DNA of 25,128 bases from Actinomycetes bacterium (GTDB lineage: Bacteria > Actinomycetota > Actinomycetes > S36-B12 > UBA10799). Numbering within the stretch: the first letter of the stretch is position 1; each line of letters begins with the position of its first letter. The notes under the pieces are model-generated. The model worked only from the letters and a program-made list of their open reading frames with translations. It was not told where the DNA came from and did not search any database. Below are positions 1-8,071 of this stretch, piece by piece. The stretch covers positions 1-25,128 of the forward strand of contig JAKOZM010000499.1 in the NCBI GenBank assembly GCA_029779995.1, read 5' to 3'. The translations under genes were made by a program, and so were the position numbers.

Positions 1-216
1 GTCACGACCGTGACCGAGGAGCTCACCGCGTCGTGGTTCGGCTGGCCGATCCGCACGGTCGAGGCGGCGGTCAAGCCGGGCTCGCTGGGTAAGAAGTGGG
101 CGTACTTCGCCTATGGCACATGGCTGGGCCTGTCCGCGCTGGACGCCAAGGTCATGAGCCACATCGTGCCTGACCAGTACTTCTACAACGTGAGCGTCAC
201 CGGGCTCAAGGCGTGA
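1..216 (+). CDS. C-terminal fragment of a probable SAM-dependent methyltransferase (partial)
   Basis: The reading frame is open from the first base of the window to a TGA at 214-216, giving 71 residues of a protein whose start lies upstream. The fragment is rich in aromatic residues and contains ASWFGWP and HIVPDQYFYNVSV, a terminal strand pattern I associate with class I methyltransferases of actinobacterial glycan or lipid loci. No SAM-binding motif lies in the visible part, so the product name is an inference from the tail and the setting. The stop overlaps the GTG start of the next gene (GTGA), so the two are almost certainly co-translated. It could instead be the end of another enzyme with a Rossmann fold. 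Confidence 0.55.
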   Translation, partial: VTTVTEELTASWFGWPIRTVEAAVKPGSLGKKWAYFAYGTWLGLSALDAKVMSHIVPDQYFYNVSVTGLKA

Positions 217-911
217 CCCGGGATCCGCGCAACGCCCGCTTCCTCACCTGGGCCTCGCTGAAGTGGATCGTGCGCAACCGGGCCTGGTCCTGGTGGTACC
301 TGGTGCGCTACTGGCGCTTCCTCTGGTTCAAGCTGCGCAACCCGCACATCATCACCGAGGGCTTCGTCTTCATCGGCCGCCGCGTGGAGCTGTACGCCCG
401 CCGCGGCTACGGGCAACTCATCCTGGGCAGATGGGTGCACGTCGGTGAGGAGAACCGGTTACGCGTGCACGAAGGCACCTTGCGGGTGGGCGACAAGACG
501 GTATTCGGTCGCGACAACACGATCAACACGTATCTGGACATCGAGATCGGCGGGTCCAGCATCATCGCCGACTGGGTGTACATCTGCGACTTCGACCATG
601 TCTTCGATGATGTGAACCTGCCGATCAAGGATCAGGGCATCGTGAAGAGTCCAGTGCGGATCGGACCGGACTGCTGGCTGGGGGCGAAGGTGACCGTGAC
701 CCGCGGCACGTTCGTGGGCGCGGGGTGTGTGTTGGCCGCCAACTCCGTGGTGCGCGGCCATGTGCCGGCAGGATCCGTGGTCGGCGGCGTACCGGCCCGG
801 GTGCTCAAGGACCGGCAGGCCGAGTACGACAAGGCCGCCGCGCGGCGTGCCGCGTTGGCCGACATTGCCCGCAAGACCAGAGTGGCCGTCGACGAACACT
901 TGGACGCCTGA
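213..911 (+). CDS. Acyltransferase of the left-handed beta-helix (hexapeptide repeat) family
   Basis: The protein has 232 residues. From about residue 50 to 190 it shows imperfect hexapeptide repeats of the [LIV]-G-x4 kind (for example IGPDCWLGAKVTVTRG and VGAGCVLAANSVV), ending in GSVVGGVPARVL. This is the typical closing coil of LbH O-acetyltransferases such as WbbJ/NodL-like enzymes. The expected role is transfer of an acetyl or other acyl group to a sugar; the acceptor cannot be read from sequence. The N-terminal 45 residues are basic and tryptophan-rich (NRAWSWWYLVRYWRFLWF) and may bind the membrane. The GTG start at 213 overlaps the upstream stop. It corresponds in position and type to mycobacterial Rv3034c, by memory of that locus. 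Confidence 0.8.
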   Translation: MTRDPRNARFLTWASLKWIVRNRAWSWWYLVRYWRFLWFKLRNPHIITEGFVFIGRRVELYARRGYGQLILGRWVHVGEENRLRVHEGTLRVGDKTVFGRDNTINTYLDIEIGGSSIIADWVYICDFDHVFDDVNLPIKDQGIVKSPVRIGPDCWLGAKVTVTRGTFVGAGCVLAANSVVRGHVPAGSVVGGVPARVLKDRQAEYDKAAARRAALADIARKTRVAVDEHLDA

Positions 912-923
912 GTCGCGCCTTCC

Positions 924-957
924 GCCCAGCAACTGGGCACAGGGTGGAAATCCGCCC
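924..957 (+). terminator. Two small hairpins after the acyltransferase, possible terminator
   Basis: GCCCAG-CAA-CTGGGC (924-938) is a perfect six-pair stem. It is followed by GGGTGG-AAAT-CCGCCC (942-957), six pairs with one G-U. No T-run follows, so intrinsic termination is only a guess, made because the next gene appears to have its own promoter at 1071. Confidence 0.3.
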
Positions 958-1070
958 GGCGTGTCGCAACAACAAATGCCCAATCGACGCGTGAGCCGGT
1001 CCCCGATCACGAGGCCCGGTCACGGCAGATACCCACGGCAAGGTCTCGACCCGCAGGACCCGCCAGCCGC

Positions 1071-1082
1071 TAATCTGTACGG
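1071..1082 (+). promoter_or_regulatory. -10 box of a leaderless promoter for the ATP-grasp ligase
   Basis: TAATCT (1071-1076) is followed by six bases and then the GTG at 1083. A transcript starting at the usual distance from this box would begin at the start codon itself. No Shine-Dalgarno sequence precedes the start. A weak -35 candidate, TCGACC, lies at 1046-1051 with a 19-base spacer. Confidence 0.55.
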
Positions 1083-2549
1083 GTGGATGGGCATGTCGAT
1101 GTCGAGACGATGGAACTTGCGCTGCCGGAGATGGCTCGCACGGTCGCCACCCAGCCGTCGGAGCGCCACTGCATCGTCGTGGTGCCGAGCATGACGTTCG
1201 ACCAGGAACTCTTGCAGAACGTGCTCGGCATTGAGCACTACGAGGAGCGGCTGCTCGCGATGCTGCTGCAACTGTGCTCGCCGCACATGCAGGTCGTGTT
1301 CTGCTCCAGCGCATCCATCTCCGAAGACATTGTGGAGTATTACCTGAACCTCATCCCGGGGGTGCCGATCACCCACTCCCGGCCCCGCCTCACGATGATC
1401 ACCTGCGACGACCACACGCCGCGACCGCTGACCCAGAAGCTGCTGGAACGCCCTGGCCGATTGCGGGAGATCCGCGATGTCATCGCCACGTGCCGGACGG
1501 CGGGCATCGTCTGCATGAACACAACATCGTGGGAGGCTGAACTGAGTGCGGCACTCGACGTGCCGCTACTCGGAAACCCTCCGGAGTTGGATGCCTTGGG
1601 CAGTAAATCGGGCAGTCGTGAGGTGTTTCAGGAGGCCGGCGTCGATCTGCCGGCCGGCTACGAGCGGCTGCCGGACATGGCGGCCGTCGTGACGGCTCTG
1701 GCCGCACTGAAGGCCGAACATCCGGCATTGGCCACAGCGGTCGTGAAGCTCGAGGAGGGATTCTCGGGGGAGGGCAACGCGACGTACGACTACGCGTACG
1801 GCAGCGACGAGCAGTCCATTCGCGCGGCCCTGCCCCACCACCTGCACTTCCAGGCTCAGGCCGAGACCTACGACTCGTTCGCGTCGCGATTCGCAGCCAT
1901 GGGCGGCATCGTCGAGGAGTTCGTCGACGGGGTGTCGGCGTCACCATCGGCCCAGGGGTACATCAGCCCGCACGGGTTCGTGCAGGCCCTGTCCACCCAC
2001 GACCAGTTGCTCGGCGGGGGCGGGCAGGTGTTCCAGGGTTCGATGTTCCCCGCGGCCGACCGATACCGCAGCCGCGTGCAGGCGGCCATGTTGGAGGTCG
2101 GGGAGGTCCTGCGTCGCCACGGTGCCAGAGGCCGGTTCGCGGTGGACTTCGTGGACGCGGGGGACCGCTTGGCCGCCATCGAGATCAACCTGCGCAAGGG
2201 TGGCACGACCCATCCAATGATGGCCATGGCCGTGATGACGCAAGGTCGCTACGAACCGGAGACGGGGACCTTCCTGACGGGTACCGGTCGGTCCAAGTGC
2301 TACTACTCCACCGACAATCTGCGTTCGCAGGCGTACCGCGCGTTGTCCGTCACGCAACTGATCGACGCGGCGGTGACCCACGGGCTGACCTTCAACCCCG
2401 TGACCGAGCGGGGGTGTGTGTTCTTCATGTTGGGGGCGCTGTCCGAGTTCGGTAAGGTCAGCGTCACCTGTATCGCGGACACCCTCGATGAGGCCATCAG
2501 CGACTATGACCGCCTGGTCACGGTCATGGATCAGATCGGATCGGAGTAG
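1083..2549 (+). CDS. ATP-grasp peptide ligase, PGM1-related
   Basis: This 488-residue protein has an N-terminal Rossmann-like pre-ATP-grasp region (about 25-170) followed by an ATP-grasp fold. Visible landmarks are VVKLEEGFSGEGN with Lys222 as probable nucleotide-binding lysine, VEEFVDG near 280, and IEINLRKGGTTHP with Glu367 and Asn369 as the metal-binding pair. The tail from about 395 (CYYSTDNL onward) fits the PGM1 C-terminal domain. PGM1 is the pheganomycin peptide ligase, which joins a carboxylate to an amine using ATP via an acyl-phosphate. The substrate here is unknown. The GTG start is chosen for the -10 box six bases upstream. It is followed after 2 nt by a small membrane protein gene and faces the glucan operon tail to tail, suggesting but not proving an envelope or glycan role. 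Confidence 0.8.
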   Translation: MDGHVDVETMELALPEMARTVATQPSERHCIVVVPSMTFDQELLQNVLGIEHYEERLLAMLLQLCSPHMQVVFCSSASISEDIVEYYLNLIPGVPITHSRPRLTMITCDDHTPRPLTQKLLERPGRLREIRDVIATCRTAGIVCMNTTSWEAELSAALDVPLLGNPPELDALGSKSGSREVFQEAGVDLPAGYERLPDMAAVVTALAALKAEHPALATAVVKLEEGFSGEGNATYDYAYGSDEQSIRAALPHHLHFQAQAETYDSFASRFAAMGGIVEEFVDGVSASPSAQGYISPHGFVQALSTHDQLLGGGGQVFQGSMFPAADRYRSRVQAAMLEVGEVLRRHGARGRFAVDFVDAGDRLAAIEINLRKGGTTHPMMAMAVMTQGRYEPETGTFLTGTGRSKCYYSTDNLRSQAYRALSVTQLIDAAVTHGLTFNPVTERGCVFFMLGALSEFGKVSVTCIADTLDEAISDYDRLVTVMDQIGSE

Positions 2550-2551
2550 CT

Positions 2552-2836
2552 ATGTGCGGGTGTTTTGTTGTGGCTCTGGGGGCCTTCTTCCCCCGCGTAG
2601 CGCTGGCGCTGATCTGGCTGTTCGGAGATGCTGTGCAGCGCGCGTTCGATGACAACTGGGTCGCGCCGCTACTGGGGCTGCTGCTTCTGCCGTACACCAC
2701 GCTGACCTACGTGTTGATCTGGTGGTTCTGGGGGCCGGTGACCGGCTTCGCATGGTTCTTCGTCGTGCTCGCGTTCTTCGTCGACCTCGGCTCGTACGCC
2801 GGTGGCGCGCGGGCGCGCAGCGGCCAGCCGGCCTAG
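2552..2836 (+). CDS. Small multi-pass membrane protein of unknown function
   Basis: The product has 94 residues and about three hydrophobic segments, near residues 4-24, 37-60 and 63-82, separated by a short polar stretch (DAVQRAFDDNW) and ended by a small Gly/Ala/Arg tail. I do not recognise a named domain. It looks like a short membrane-protein type common in actinobacteria (MCGCF, AFFPR and LLLPYTTL patterns). The ATG follows the ligase stop by 2 nt, so it is very probably in the same transcript. Its 3' end lies 4 bp from the 3' end of the convergent glycosyltransferase. In M. tuberculosis a small gene, Rv3032A, sits beside Rv3032; orthology is possible but not shown here. Confidence 0.7.
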   Translation: MCGCFVVALGAFFPRVALALIWLFGDAVQRAFDDNWVAPLLGLLLLPYTTLTYVLIWWFWGPVTGFAWFFVVLAFFVDLGSYAGGARARSGQPA

Positions 2837-2840
2837 CGAT

Positions 2841-4013
2841 TCACCAGATCCGCCGGCTGAACAGCCGGTGCTGTCGGGGCGGCGCCGAGGTGGGGTGGGC
2901 CCGGCGGTACACCGCCACCGTGCGTTCGGCGATGCTGCGCCACGTGTAGTCGTCCAGCGCGGCGTGAGCGACCCGCGCCCGGCGCGCGGTGTCGTCCGGC
3001 GCGGCCAGTGCCGCCATGATCTGGCCGGCCAGTGCTGCCGGGTCGTCAGGCGGGCAGCGCCGGCCCCGCTCGCTGGTGACGAACTCCGCCAAACCGCCGC
3101 TGTCGCCGACGATCAACGGGGTGCCCATGGCGGCCGCCTCCAGCGCCACGATGCCGAAGGGTTCGTAGGAGCTGGGGGCCAGGAGCAGATCAGCACTGGA
3201 GTACACCGCGCGCAGCGTGCCCTCGTCGACATGTCCGAGCAGTTCCACCCGGCTCTGTAGGCCGAGCCGCTGCACCAGGGCTGCCACAGCCGCTGCCTGG
3301 CCGCCCGTCCCAACGATCCGCAGCCTCGCGTGCGGGTGTTCTCGCAGGACCGCGGGCATGGCGTCCACCGCGACGAAGACACCCTTCTCCCACTCCAGAC
3401 GGCCCACGAACAACAGCCGCGGGGAGCCGGTGGCCAACTCGGCCGGGATCTGTGTGGTGCGCTGGTAGGCCGTCACGTCGATGCCGTTGGGAATCACGAC
3501 CGAGTCCGCCCGGCGATGCCCGCGGTGCACCTCATCGGCCATGGCTGATGAGCAGACGATCACCTGATCGGCTTCGTCGACCAGCCACTGCTCCACGAGG
3601 TGGACGCCACCGCTGACTGCGTCGGGCAGCCATCCGCGGTGCCGACCGGCCTCCGTGGCGTGAATCGTGGCCACCAACGGCGCCCCGGTGAAGAGGCAGG
3701 CGTGACGAGCGCCGCGGCCCACCATCCAGTCGTGGGCGTGAATCACATCAGCGGACTCACGGGCGGCCGCCACCCCCATCGCATGGTCGAGTGCTCCCAC
3801 CCAGGTGTGCAGGCGCGGCAGGCTGTAGACGAACTCGTCGCTGGGAACCCGCACCACCCGGACGCCGTTGCTGAGCGCGTCGCCCTGGCCCTGGGTGACG
3901 ACCACGACGTCATGTCCGAGCGCCGCCTGCGCCGCGCTCAGTGCGCCGACATGGCGGCCCAAGCCGCCGTAGACAAGCGGCGGGTACTCCCACGCCAGAT
4001 GCAGGATGCGCAT
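2841..4013 (-). CDS. GT4 glycosyltransferase, Rv3032-like alpha-1,4-glucosyltransferase
   Basis: The 390-residue GT-B protein opens with the nucleotide-sugar synthase signature ILHLAWEYPPLVYGGLGRH. It carries VIPNGIDV and LLFVGRLEWEKGV at the second-domain boundary (about 190-220) and ends its active site with SYEPFGIVALEAAAMGTPL, the GT4 EX7E element. Family knowledge: the mycobacterial homologue Rv3032 elongates alpha-1,4-glucans of MGLP and contributes to glycogen or capsular glucan, using ADP- or UDP-glucose. The ATG follows the TAG of the GH57 gene with no intervening base, so it is the last gene of a three-gene unit with a branching enzyme and a methyltransferase. An ordinary glycogen synthase role is the main alternative. 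Confidence 0.87.
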   Translation of the reverse strand: MRILHLAWEYPPLVYGGLGRHVGALSAAQAALGHDVVVVTQGQGDALSNGVRVVRVPSDEFVYSLPRLHTWVGALDHAMGVAAARESADVIHAHDWMVGRGARHACLFTGAPLVATIHATEAGRHRGWLPDAVSGGVHLVEQWLVDEADQVIVCSSAMADEVHRGHRRADSVVIPNGIDVTAYQRTTQIPAELATGSPRLLFVGRLEWEKGVFVAVDAMPAVLREHPHARLRIVGTGGQAAAVAALVQRLGLQSRVELLGHVDEGTLRAVYSSADLLLAPSSYEPFGIVALEAAAMGTPLIVGDSGGLAEFVTSERGRRCPPDDPAALAGQIMAALAAPDDTARRARVAHAALDDYTWRSIAERTVAVYRRAHPTSAPPRQHRLFSRRIW

Positions 4014-5435
4014 CTAGAGCAGGCGGGCGTCGAGGTGGGGGAAAGGCCGCTCACCGCGCGGGACGTCGGCCCCGGTCTCGATGGCGTCCGCGATCCGGGC
4101 GAACGCGCCATGGTGTTCAGCATGGCGTGCCCGTGCGTAGTCGGCGGCGCTGTCCTTGCTGATCATGAAGGCCCAGTCGCTCTGCAGGGCCAGCAGCGCC
4201 TGCGTGGCCAGTTCTGTCTGGCGCGGATCCCGGGTGTGGTCGCTGAGTTTGAGCCATCGCCGCTGCAGATCGTCGTTGTCGTAGACGATGTCGGCGACCT
4301 GTGGACCCTCCCACACGCGGAAGTCCTTGCCGCTGCCCCAGGATCCGGCTTCGGGATGGATGGACCCGGCCACGCTGTCGTGCGCCCCGCGCAGCGTTGT
4401 GACCTCCACCCCGGCCGCCGGCAGCAGCGTCAGCACCTGCTCCAGCCACGCTGGACCCTCGTACCACCAGTGCCCGAAGAGTTCCGTGTCGTAGGCGGCC
4501 ACGACCAGCGGATCCGGACGATACCTCTGCAACTCCACCAGGCGCCTGCGCACCACCTCGACGAAGTCGGCGGCATCGCGGCGAACGGCCATCGCCGCCA
4601 GTTCCGGCTGGTACGGGGCCTTCTGCGTCCCGTGCACGGTGCTGGCTGTCACGCGCCGGGTTCGGAAGCCGTCGGCGTCGACGACGTGGAAGTCGCGGTA
4701 CTCGTGGTGCCCCGGGTATCCCCGGCGCGGGGACCACACCCGGTAGGTGACGGACAGATCGCGGCCGAACGCCACTACGGGGGAGTCGCCAACCGTCCAC
4801 GCGCTGTGCGTGTCCCGGCCGACATGCAGCATGGTCGGGCCGTCCAGCAGGAAGTGCCCGATACCTTGGTCGGCGTAGATCCGTTCGAGGCCGGGCCGGT
4901 ACCCGCATTCCGGCGCCCACATGCCGTCCACCGCACCAAATCGCTGCCGGTGGTCGTCGAGGCCGGTCCGCAGGCTGAAGTGCGCCACCCGCTCGTCGAG
5001 CAGCGGCTGGAAGGGGTGCGCCGCGGGGCCCGCCAGCAGTTCGATCACGCCGGCGTCAGCCAGCCGGCGCAGAGCCGCAGAGAAGCCGGCCCGGTGGTAC
5101 TGCAGACGTTCTTGGGCGTGGGTGGCCGCGGCGGCCTCCCGGTGGGCTGCCGAACGGTCACGCAGGTCACTGGTGCGCCACTGCCAGTCGCCGATCCAGG
5201 TGCCGGCGTTGCGGATGGTGCCCGGGTCATCCAGTTGCGCGGCCAGCACCGGCGTGATGCCCAACGTGAGGACCTCGGTGTGCCCGGCGTCGGCCAGGCG
5301 TTCGAGGGCTTCGATCACCGGGATGTAACTGGTCGCGATGCCCTGGTACAGCCACTCTTCACCGACCGGCCAGGCGCCGTGTCCCTTCAACCACGGCAGG
5401 TGGCTGTGCAACACCATGGCGAAGCGGCCGATCAC
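4014..5435 (-). CDS. GH57 family 1,4-alpha-glucan branching enzyme
   Basis: The protein has 473 residues. It begins with the GH57 opening strand FAMVLHSHLPWLK, has the nucleophile motif WAPECGY (Glu176) and the acid/base motif YDTELFGHWW (Asp316), followed by an alpha-helical C-terminal region (about 370-460) with SDWAFMISK typical of DUF1957 branching enzymes. It should cut alpha-1,4-glucan chains and rejoin them as alpha-1,6 branches. The mycobacterial counterpart Rv3031 is assigned to MGLP or glycogen branching. The GTG start overlaps the TGA of the upstream methyltransferase by 4 nt (GTGA), and the glucosyltransferase follows without a gap. The length is somewhat shorter than the roughly 525 residues of many homologues, but both catalytic motifs are intact. 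Confidence 0.88.
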   Translation of the reverse strand: MIGRFAMVLHSHLPWLKGHGAWPVGEEWLYQGIATSYIPVIEALERLADAGHTEVLTLGITPVLAAQLDDPGTIRNAGTWIGDWQWRTSDLRDRSAAHREAAAATHAQERLQYHRAGFSAALRRLADAGVIELLAGPAAHPFQPLLDERVAHFSLRTGLDDHRQRFGAVDGMWAPECGYRPGLERIYADQGIGHFLLDGPTMLHVGRDTHSAWTVGDSPVVAFGRDLSVTYRVWSPRRGYPGHHEYRDFHVVDADGFRTRRVTASTVHGTQKAPYQPELAAMAVRRDAADFVEVVRRRLVELQRYRPDPLVVAAYDTELFGHWWYEGPAWLEQVLTLLPAAGVEVTTLRGAHDSVAGSIHPEAGSWGSGKDFRVWEGPQVADIVYDNDDLQRRWLKLSDHTRDPRQTELATQALLALQSDWAFMISKDSAADYARARHAEHHGAFARIADAIETGADVPRGERPFPHLDARLL

Positions 5436-6142
5436 CGGGCCACCACCACCAGGTCGAGGCTGTCCTCGAGGTCAGCGGGCGAGATGGTGAAGTCGTCACA
5501 CGCGGTCCGGGCCACGAAGGCCTCGAGTTCCGCGGGCCAGTTGTCGGTGAGGGCGGCATGGATCTGCTCGGCGATCAGCGTCGGCCGTTGCGACAGGCGC
5601 GGACCGTGGTCCACCCCGAACATGTGGATCTGCCCGAAGCCGGCGCCGCGCAGCAGATCGTGCAATTGCTCGGCGTCGAACTCCTCGACGTGGAACGGGT
5701 TCGTCGGCTTCTGACCCCGACCTAGACCTGGTGAGAACGTGAGGCGGTTGGGGGTGCTCAGGCAGGTCCAGTCCGCGATCCGGCGGACCTCACGCAGGAA
5801 GCCGCGCAGGTCCCACAGGTGTTCGATCACCTGCAGGCTGATCACGGCGTCCACGTGATGCACGGGCAGCGCCGCCAGGTTGGCCATGACGTGCGGCAGC
5901 CGGTAGGTGGCGTGGCTGTGGCGGATGGCCACCTCGTCATAGTCGACGGCGATCACGGTGGCACCGGCGGCCTGCAGGATCTGCGCGCCATAGCCCTCGC
6001 CGGAGCCGGCCTCCAACACCACCTGCCCGCGAACCTGCTCGGCCAGCCATCGGTACACCACCTCATGGCGGGCGAACCAGTACTGCTCGCGCGGGATCCC
6101 GGGAACGGTGCGCTCCCCGGTCAGCGGCAGGCCTGTGGACAC
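5432..6142 (-). CDS. Class I SAM-dependent methyltransferase, Rv3030-like
   Basis: From the GTG at 6142 the protein has 236 residues. Motif I is VVLEAGSGEGYG (about residues 40-51), followed by VIAVDYDE as motif II and AVISLQVIEHLWD, the usual post-motif region with an I-E-H helix start. The N-terminus LTGERTVPGIPREQYWFARH is a pattern I associate with sugar methyltransferases. An open frame extends 15 codons further to 6187, but the 6142 start is preferred because TACCCT lies exactly six bases before it. In mycobacteria the neighbouring methyltransferase Rv3030 is linked to O-methylation of MGLP glucose residues; the same role here is inferred from the operon with GH57 and GT4 genes. Confidence 0.8.
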   Translation of the reverse strand: MSTGLPLTGERTVPGIPREQYWFARHEVVYRWLAEQVRGQVVLEAGSGEGYGAQILQAAGATVIAVDYDEVAIRHSHATYRLPHVMANLAALPVHHVDAVISLQVIEHLWDLRGFLREVRRIADWTCLSTPNRLTFSPGLGRGQKPTNPFHVEEFDAEQLHDLLRGAGFGQIHMFGVDHGPRLSQRPTLIAEQIHAALTDNWPAELEAFVARTACDDFTISPADLEDSLDLVVVAR

Positions 6143-6154
6143 AGTCCCAGGGTA
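6143..6154 (-). promoter_or_regulatory. -10 box of a leaderless promoter for the glucan operon
   Basis: On the minus strand TACCCT (6154-6149) is followed by GGGACT and then the GTG at 6142. The spacing fits transcription starting at the start codon. No ribosome binding site precedes this GTG, nor the alternative GTG at 6187. Confidence 0.55.
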
Positions 6155-6206
6155 GGTGACGCCTCGGAACGGACATTCGACCCTCACGGCCGGTCATGAC
6201 GCTCAG

Positions 6207-6220
6207 GTGACAGGGGTCAC
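6207..6220. promoter_or_regulatory. CRP/GlxR-like palindrome between the glucan operon and fixA
   Basis: GTGAC-AGGG-GTCAC is a perfect inverted repeat. Its core GTGA-N6-TCAC equals the central bases of the CRP/GlxR site TGTGA-N6-TCACA. It sits in the 167-bp divergent gap, about 44 bp before the proposed fixA transcription start and about 70 bp before the methyltransferase start. Whether a CRP-type regulator exists in this genome cannot be seen. Confidence 0.4.
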
Positions 6221-6221
6221 G

Positions 6222-6251
6222 TTGGGCGCCTTTGCTACTGGCGAGTAACAT
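6222..6251 (+). promoter_or_regulatory. Candidate sigma-70-type promoter of fixAB
   Basis: TTGGGC (6222-6227) and TAACAT (6246-6251) are separated by 18 bases. The expected start near 6258 would give a leader of about 52 nt that contains the strong ribosome binding site AAGGAGG at 6292-6298, eleven bases before the fixA ATG. Confidence 0.45.
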
Positions 6252-6309
6252 TGCAGAAAGTGCCGCGCGCGCTGCGTGGTGTCTCGCATTCAAGGAGGTC
6301 GTTGACCGC

Positions 6310-7092
6310 ATGAAGATCGTCGTCTGCGTCAAGCAGGTCCCCGACACATGGTCGGAGAAGAAGCTGGACCCCGCCTCGAAAACCCTGGACCGGGATTCGG
6401 TGGATGGCGTCATGAACGAACTCGATGAGTACGCTGTCGAGGAGGCACTGAAGATCGCTGAAGCCACCGGCGGTGAGGTCACCGTGCTGTCGATGGGTCC
6501 GTCGCAGTCCAACGAGACGATCCGCAAGGCCCTGAGCATGGGCGCCAACGCCGGTATCCACATCCAGGATGACGGCCTGGCCGGGTCCGACGCGATCGCC
6601 ACCTCGCTCGCCATTGCCAAGGTCATCGAGGGCCGGGGCGTGGACCTCATCCTCTTCGGATCGGAGTCGACCGACGCCCGCATGAGTGTGATCCCAGCTA
6701 TGGTCGCCGAGCGACTGGGCCTGCCCCAGTTGACGTTCGCGAACAAGGTGAACGCACCCGGGGATGGCACCGTGACGGCGCACCGCCTCACCGACTACGG
6801 CTACGACGTGGTCGAGGCCAGCACCCCGGCCGTTGTCTCCGTGGTGGAGAAGATCAACGAACCCCGCTACCCCTCGTTCAAGGGCATCATGGCCGCCAAG
6901 AAGAAGCCCGTGGAGGTCATCACGATCACCGACGCCGGCATCGAGCCTGCTGCGGTCGGCCTGGGTGCTGCGTGGAGCGAGGTTGCGGACTTCGCCGCCG
7001 CCCCGCCGCGGGCCGCAGGCACCGTCGTCACTGATGACGGCGATGGTGGCGTGAAGATCGCCGAGTACCTGTCCACGCAGAAGTTCATCTAG
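6310..7092 (+). CDS. fixA: Electron transfer flavoprotein beta subunit
   Basis: The 260-residue protein starts MKIVVCVKQVPD, the hallmark ETF-beta N-terminus, and continues with MNELDEYAVEEALKI, LFGSESTDARMSVIPAMVAERLGLPQLT and the late IMAAKKKPVEV element that contacts the alpha subunit. With FixB it forms the ETF heterodimer, which carries AMP in beta and FAD in alpha and passes electrons from acyl-CoA and other flavin dehydrogenases to the quinone pool via an ETF oxidoreductase. The ATG at 6310 is preferred over an in-frame extension to 6232 because AAGGAGG lies just ahead of it and homology begins at this Met. fixB follows after 15 nt. Length is normal for the family (about 260). Confidence 0.95.
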   Translation: MKIVVCVKQVPDTWSEKKLDPASKTLDRDSVDGVMNELDEYAVEEALKIAEATGGEVTVLSMGPSQSNETIRKALSMGANAGIHIQDDGLAGSDAIATSLAIAKVIEGRGVDLILFGSESTDARMSVIPAMVAERLGLPQLTFANKVNAPGDGTVTAHRLTDYGYDVVEASTPAVVSVVEKINEPRYPSFKGIMAAKKKPVEVITITDAGIEPAAVGLGAAWSEVADFAAAPPRAAGTVVTDDGDGGVKIAEYLSTQKFI

Positions 7093-7107
7093 GGAGAACA
7101 CGAAACA

Positions 7108-8061
7108 ATGGCTGAAATTCTCGTTCTTATTGACCACGTGGACGGCTCGGTCAAGAAGGTGAGCCTGGAACTGCTCACCCTGGCCGGTTCACTGGGTGAA
7201 CCCGCGGCGGTCTACGTGGGTGCCGGCGCTGACGCGGCCCTGCCGACCCTGGCCGAGTACGGTGCCACCACCGTGTACGTCGCGGAAGCGGCTGACCTGG
7301 TTGATCACGTTGTGGCACCGAAGGCGGAACTGCTGGCGCAGCTCGTCGCCGAGAAGTCCCCGGCGGCGGTGCTCATCCCCTCCACGGCTGAAGGCAAGGA
7401 GATCGCCGGACGCCTGGCGGTCAAGACCAACAGCGGCGTGATCACCGATGCCGTGGGCGTCTCGGCTGACTTCGTGGCCACGCAGAGCATCTTCGGTGGA
7501 TCGACCATCGTGCAGTCGCGCGTCACCACAGGCACGCCGATCATCACCGTGCGTCCCAACTCCACGCCTCCGCAGGCCGCGCCGGCCGCTGGCACGCGGC
7601 AGGACGTGTCCGTCGCTCTGTCCCCGGCGGCCACCGCCGCGAAGATCACCGAGCGGGTCACCGAGGAGAAGGGTGCGCGCCCCGAGCTCGCCGAGGCCGC
7701 CATCGTGGTGTCGGGTGGTCGTGGTGTCGGAGGTGCCGAAGGCTTCGATGTGATTGAGAAGTTGGCGGATTCACTGGGTGCCGCGGTCGGAGCATCCCGG
7801 GCCGCCACCGACGCTGGTTGGTACCCCCACCAGTACCAGGTGGGCCAGACCGGTAAGACGGTCTCCCCGCAGCTGTACATCGCCAACGGCATCTCGGGGG
7901 CGATCCAGCACCGCGCCGGGATGCAGACCTCGAAGACGATCATCGTCGTCAACAAGGATCCGGAGGCGCCGATCTTCGAACTGGCCGATTACGGCGTGGT
8001 GGGCGACCTCTTCAACGTCGTGCCGCAGCTCACCGAGGAGATCGGCAAGCGCAAGGGTTAA
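7108..8061 (+). CDS. fixB: Electron transfer flavoprotein alpha subunit
   Basis: This 317-residue protein has an N-terminal ETF domain ([19 protein letters not shown], about 1-185) and a C-terminal FAD-binding domain. The latter contains [44 protein letters not shown] and the final INKD-type stretch [21 protein letters not shown]. These are the signature segments holding the FAD of ETF-alpha. It pairs with FixA encoded 15 nt upstream. The ribosome binding site is AGGGAG at the fixA stop, 11 bases before the ATG. No residue of the FAD signature appears lost. A pair of hairpins follows the gene. Confidence 0.95.
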   Translation: MAEILVLIDHVDGSVKKVSLELLTLAGSLGEPAAVYVGAGADAALPTLAEYGATTVYVAEAADLVDHVVAPKAELLAQLVAEKSPAAVLIPSTAEGKEIAGRLAVKTNSGVITDAVGVSADFVATQSIFGGSTIVQSRVTTGTPIITVRPNSTPPQAAPAAGTRQDVSVALSPAATAAKITERVTEEKGARPELAEAAIVVSGGRGVGGAEGFDVIEKLADSLGAAVGASRAATDAGWYPHQYQVGQTGKTVSPQLYIANGISGAIQHRAGMQTSKTIIVVNKDPEAPIFELADYGVVGDLFNVVPQLTEEIGKRKG

Positions 8062-8071
8062 TCCGTGTCAC

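Noticed and set aside
3600..5714. 704-codon plus-strand open frame
   Set aside because: It lies antisense to the GT4, GH57 and methyltransferase genes, which carry clear family motifs in the minus frame. It has no recognisable domain and is a codon-bias shadow.
6142..6187. Upstream GTG at 6187 as start of the methyltransferase
   Set aside because: It lacks a ribosome binding site, adds 15 residues with no family counterpart that I know, and would place the TACCCT box inside the coding region.
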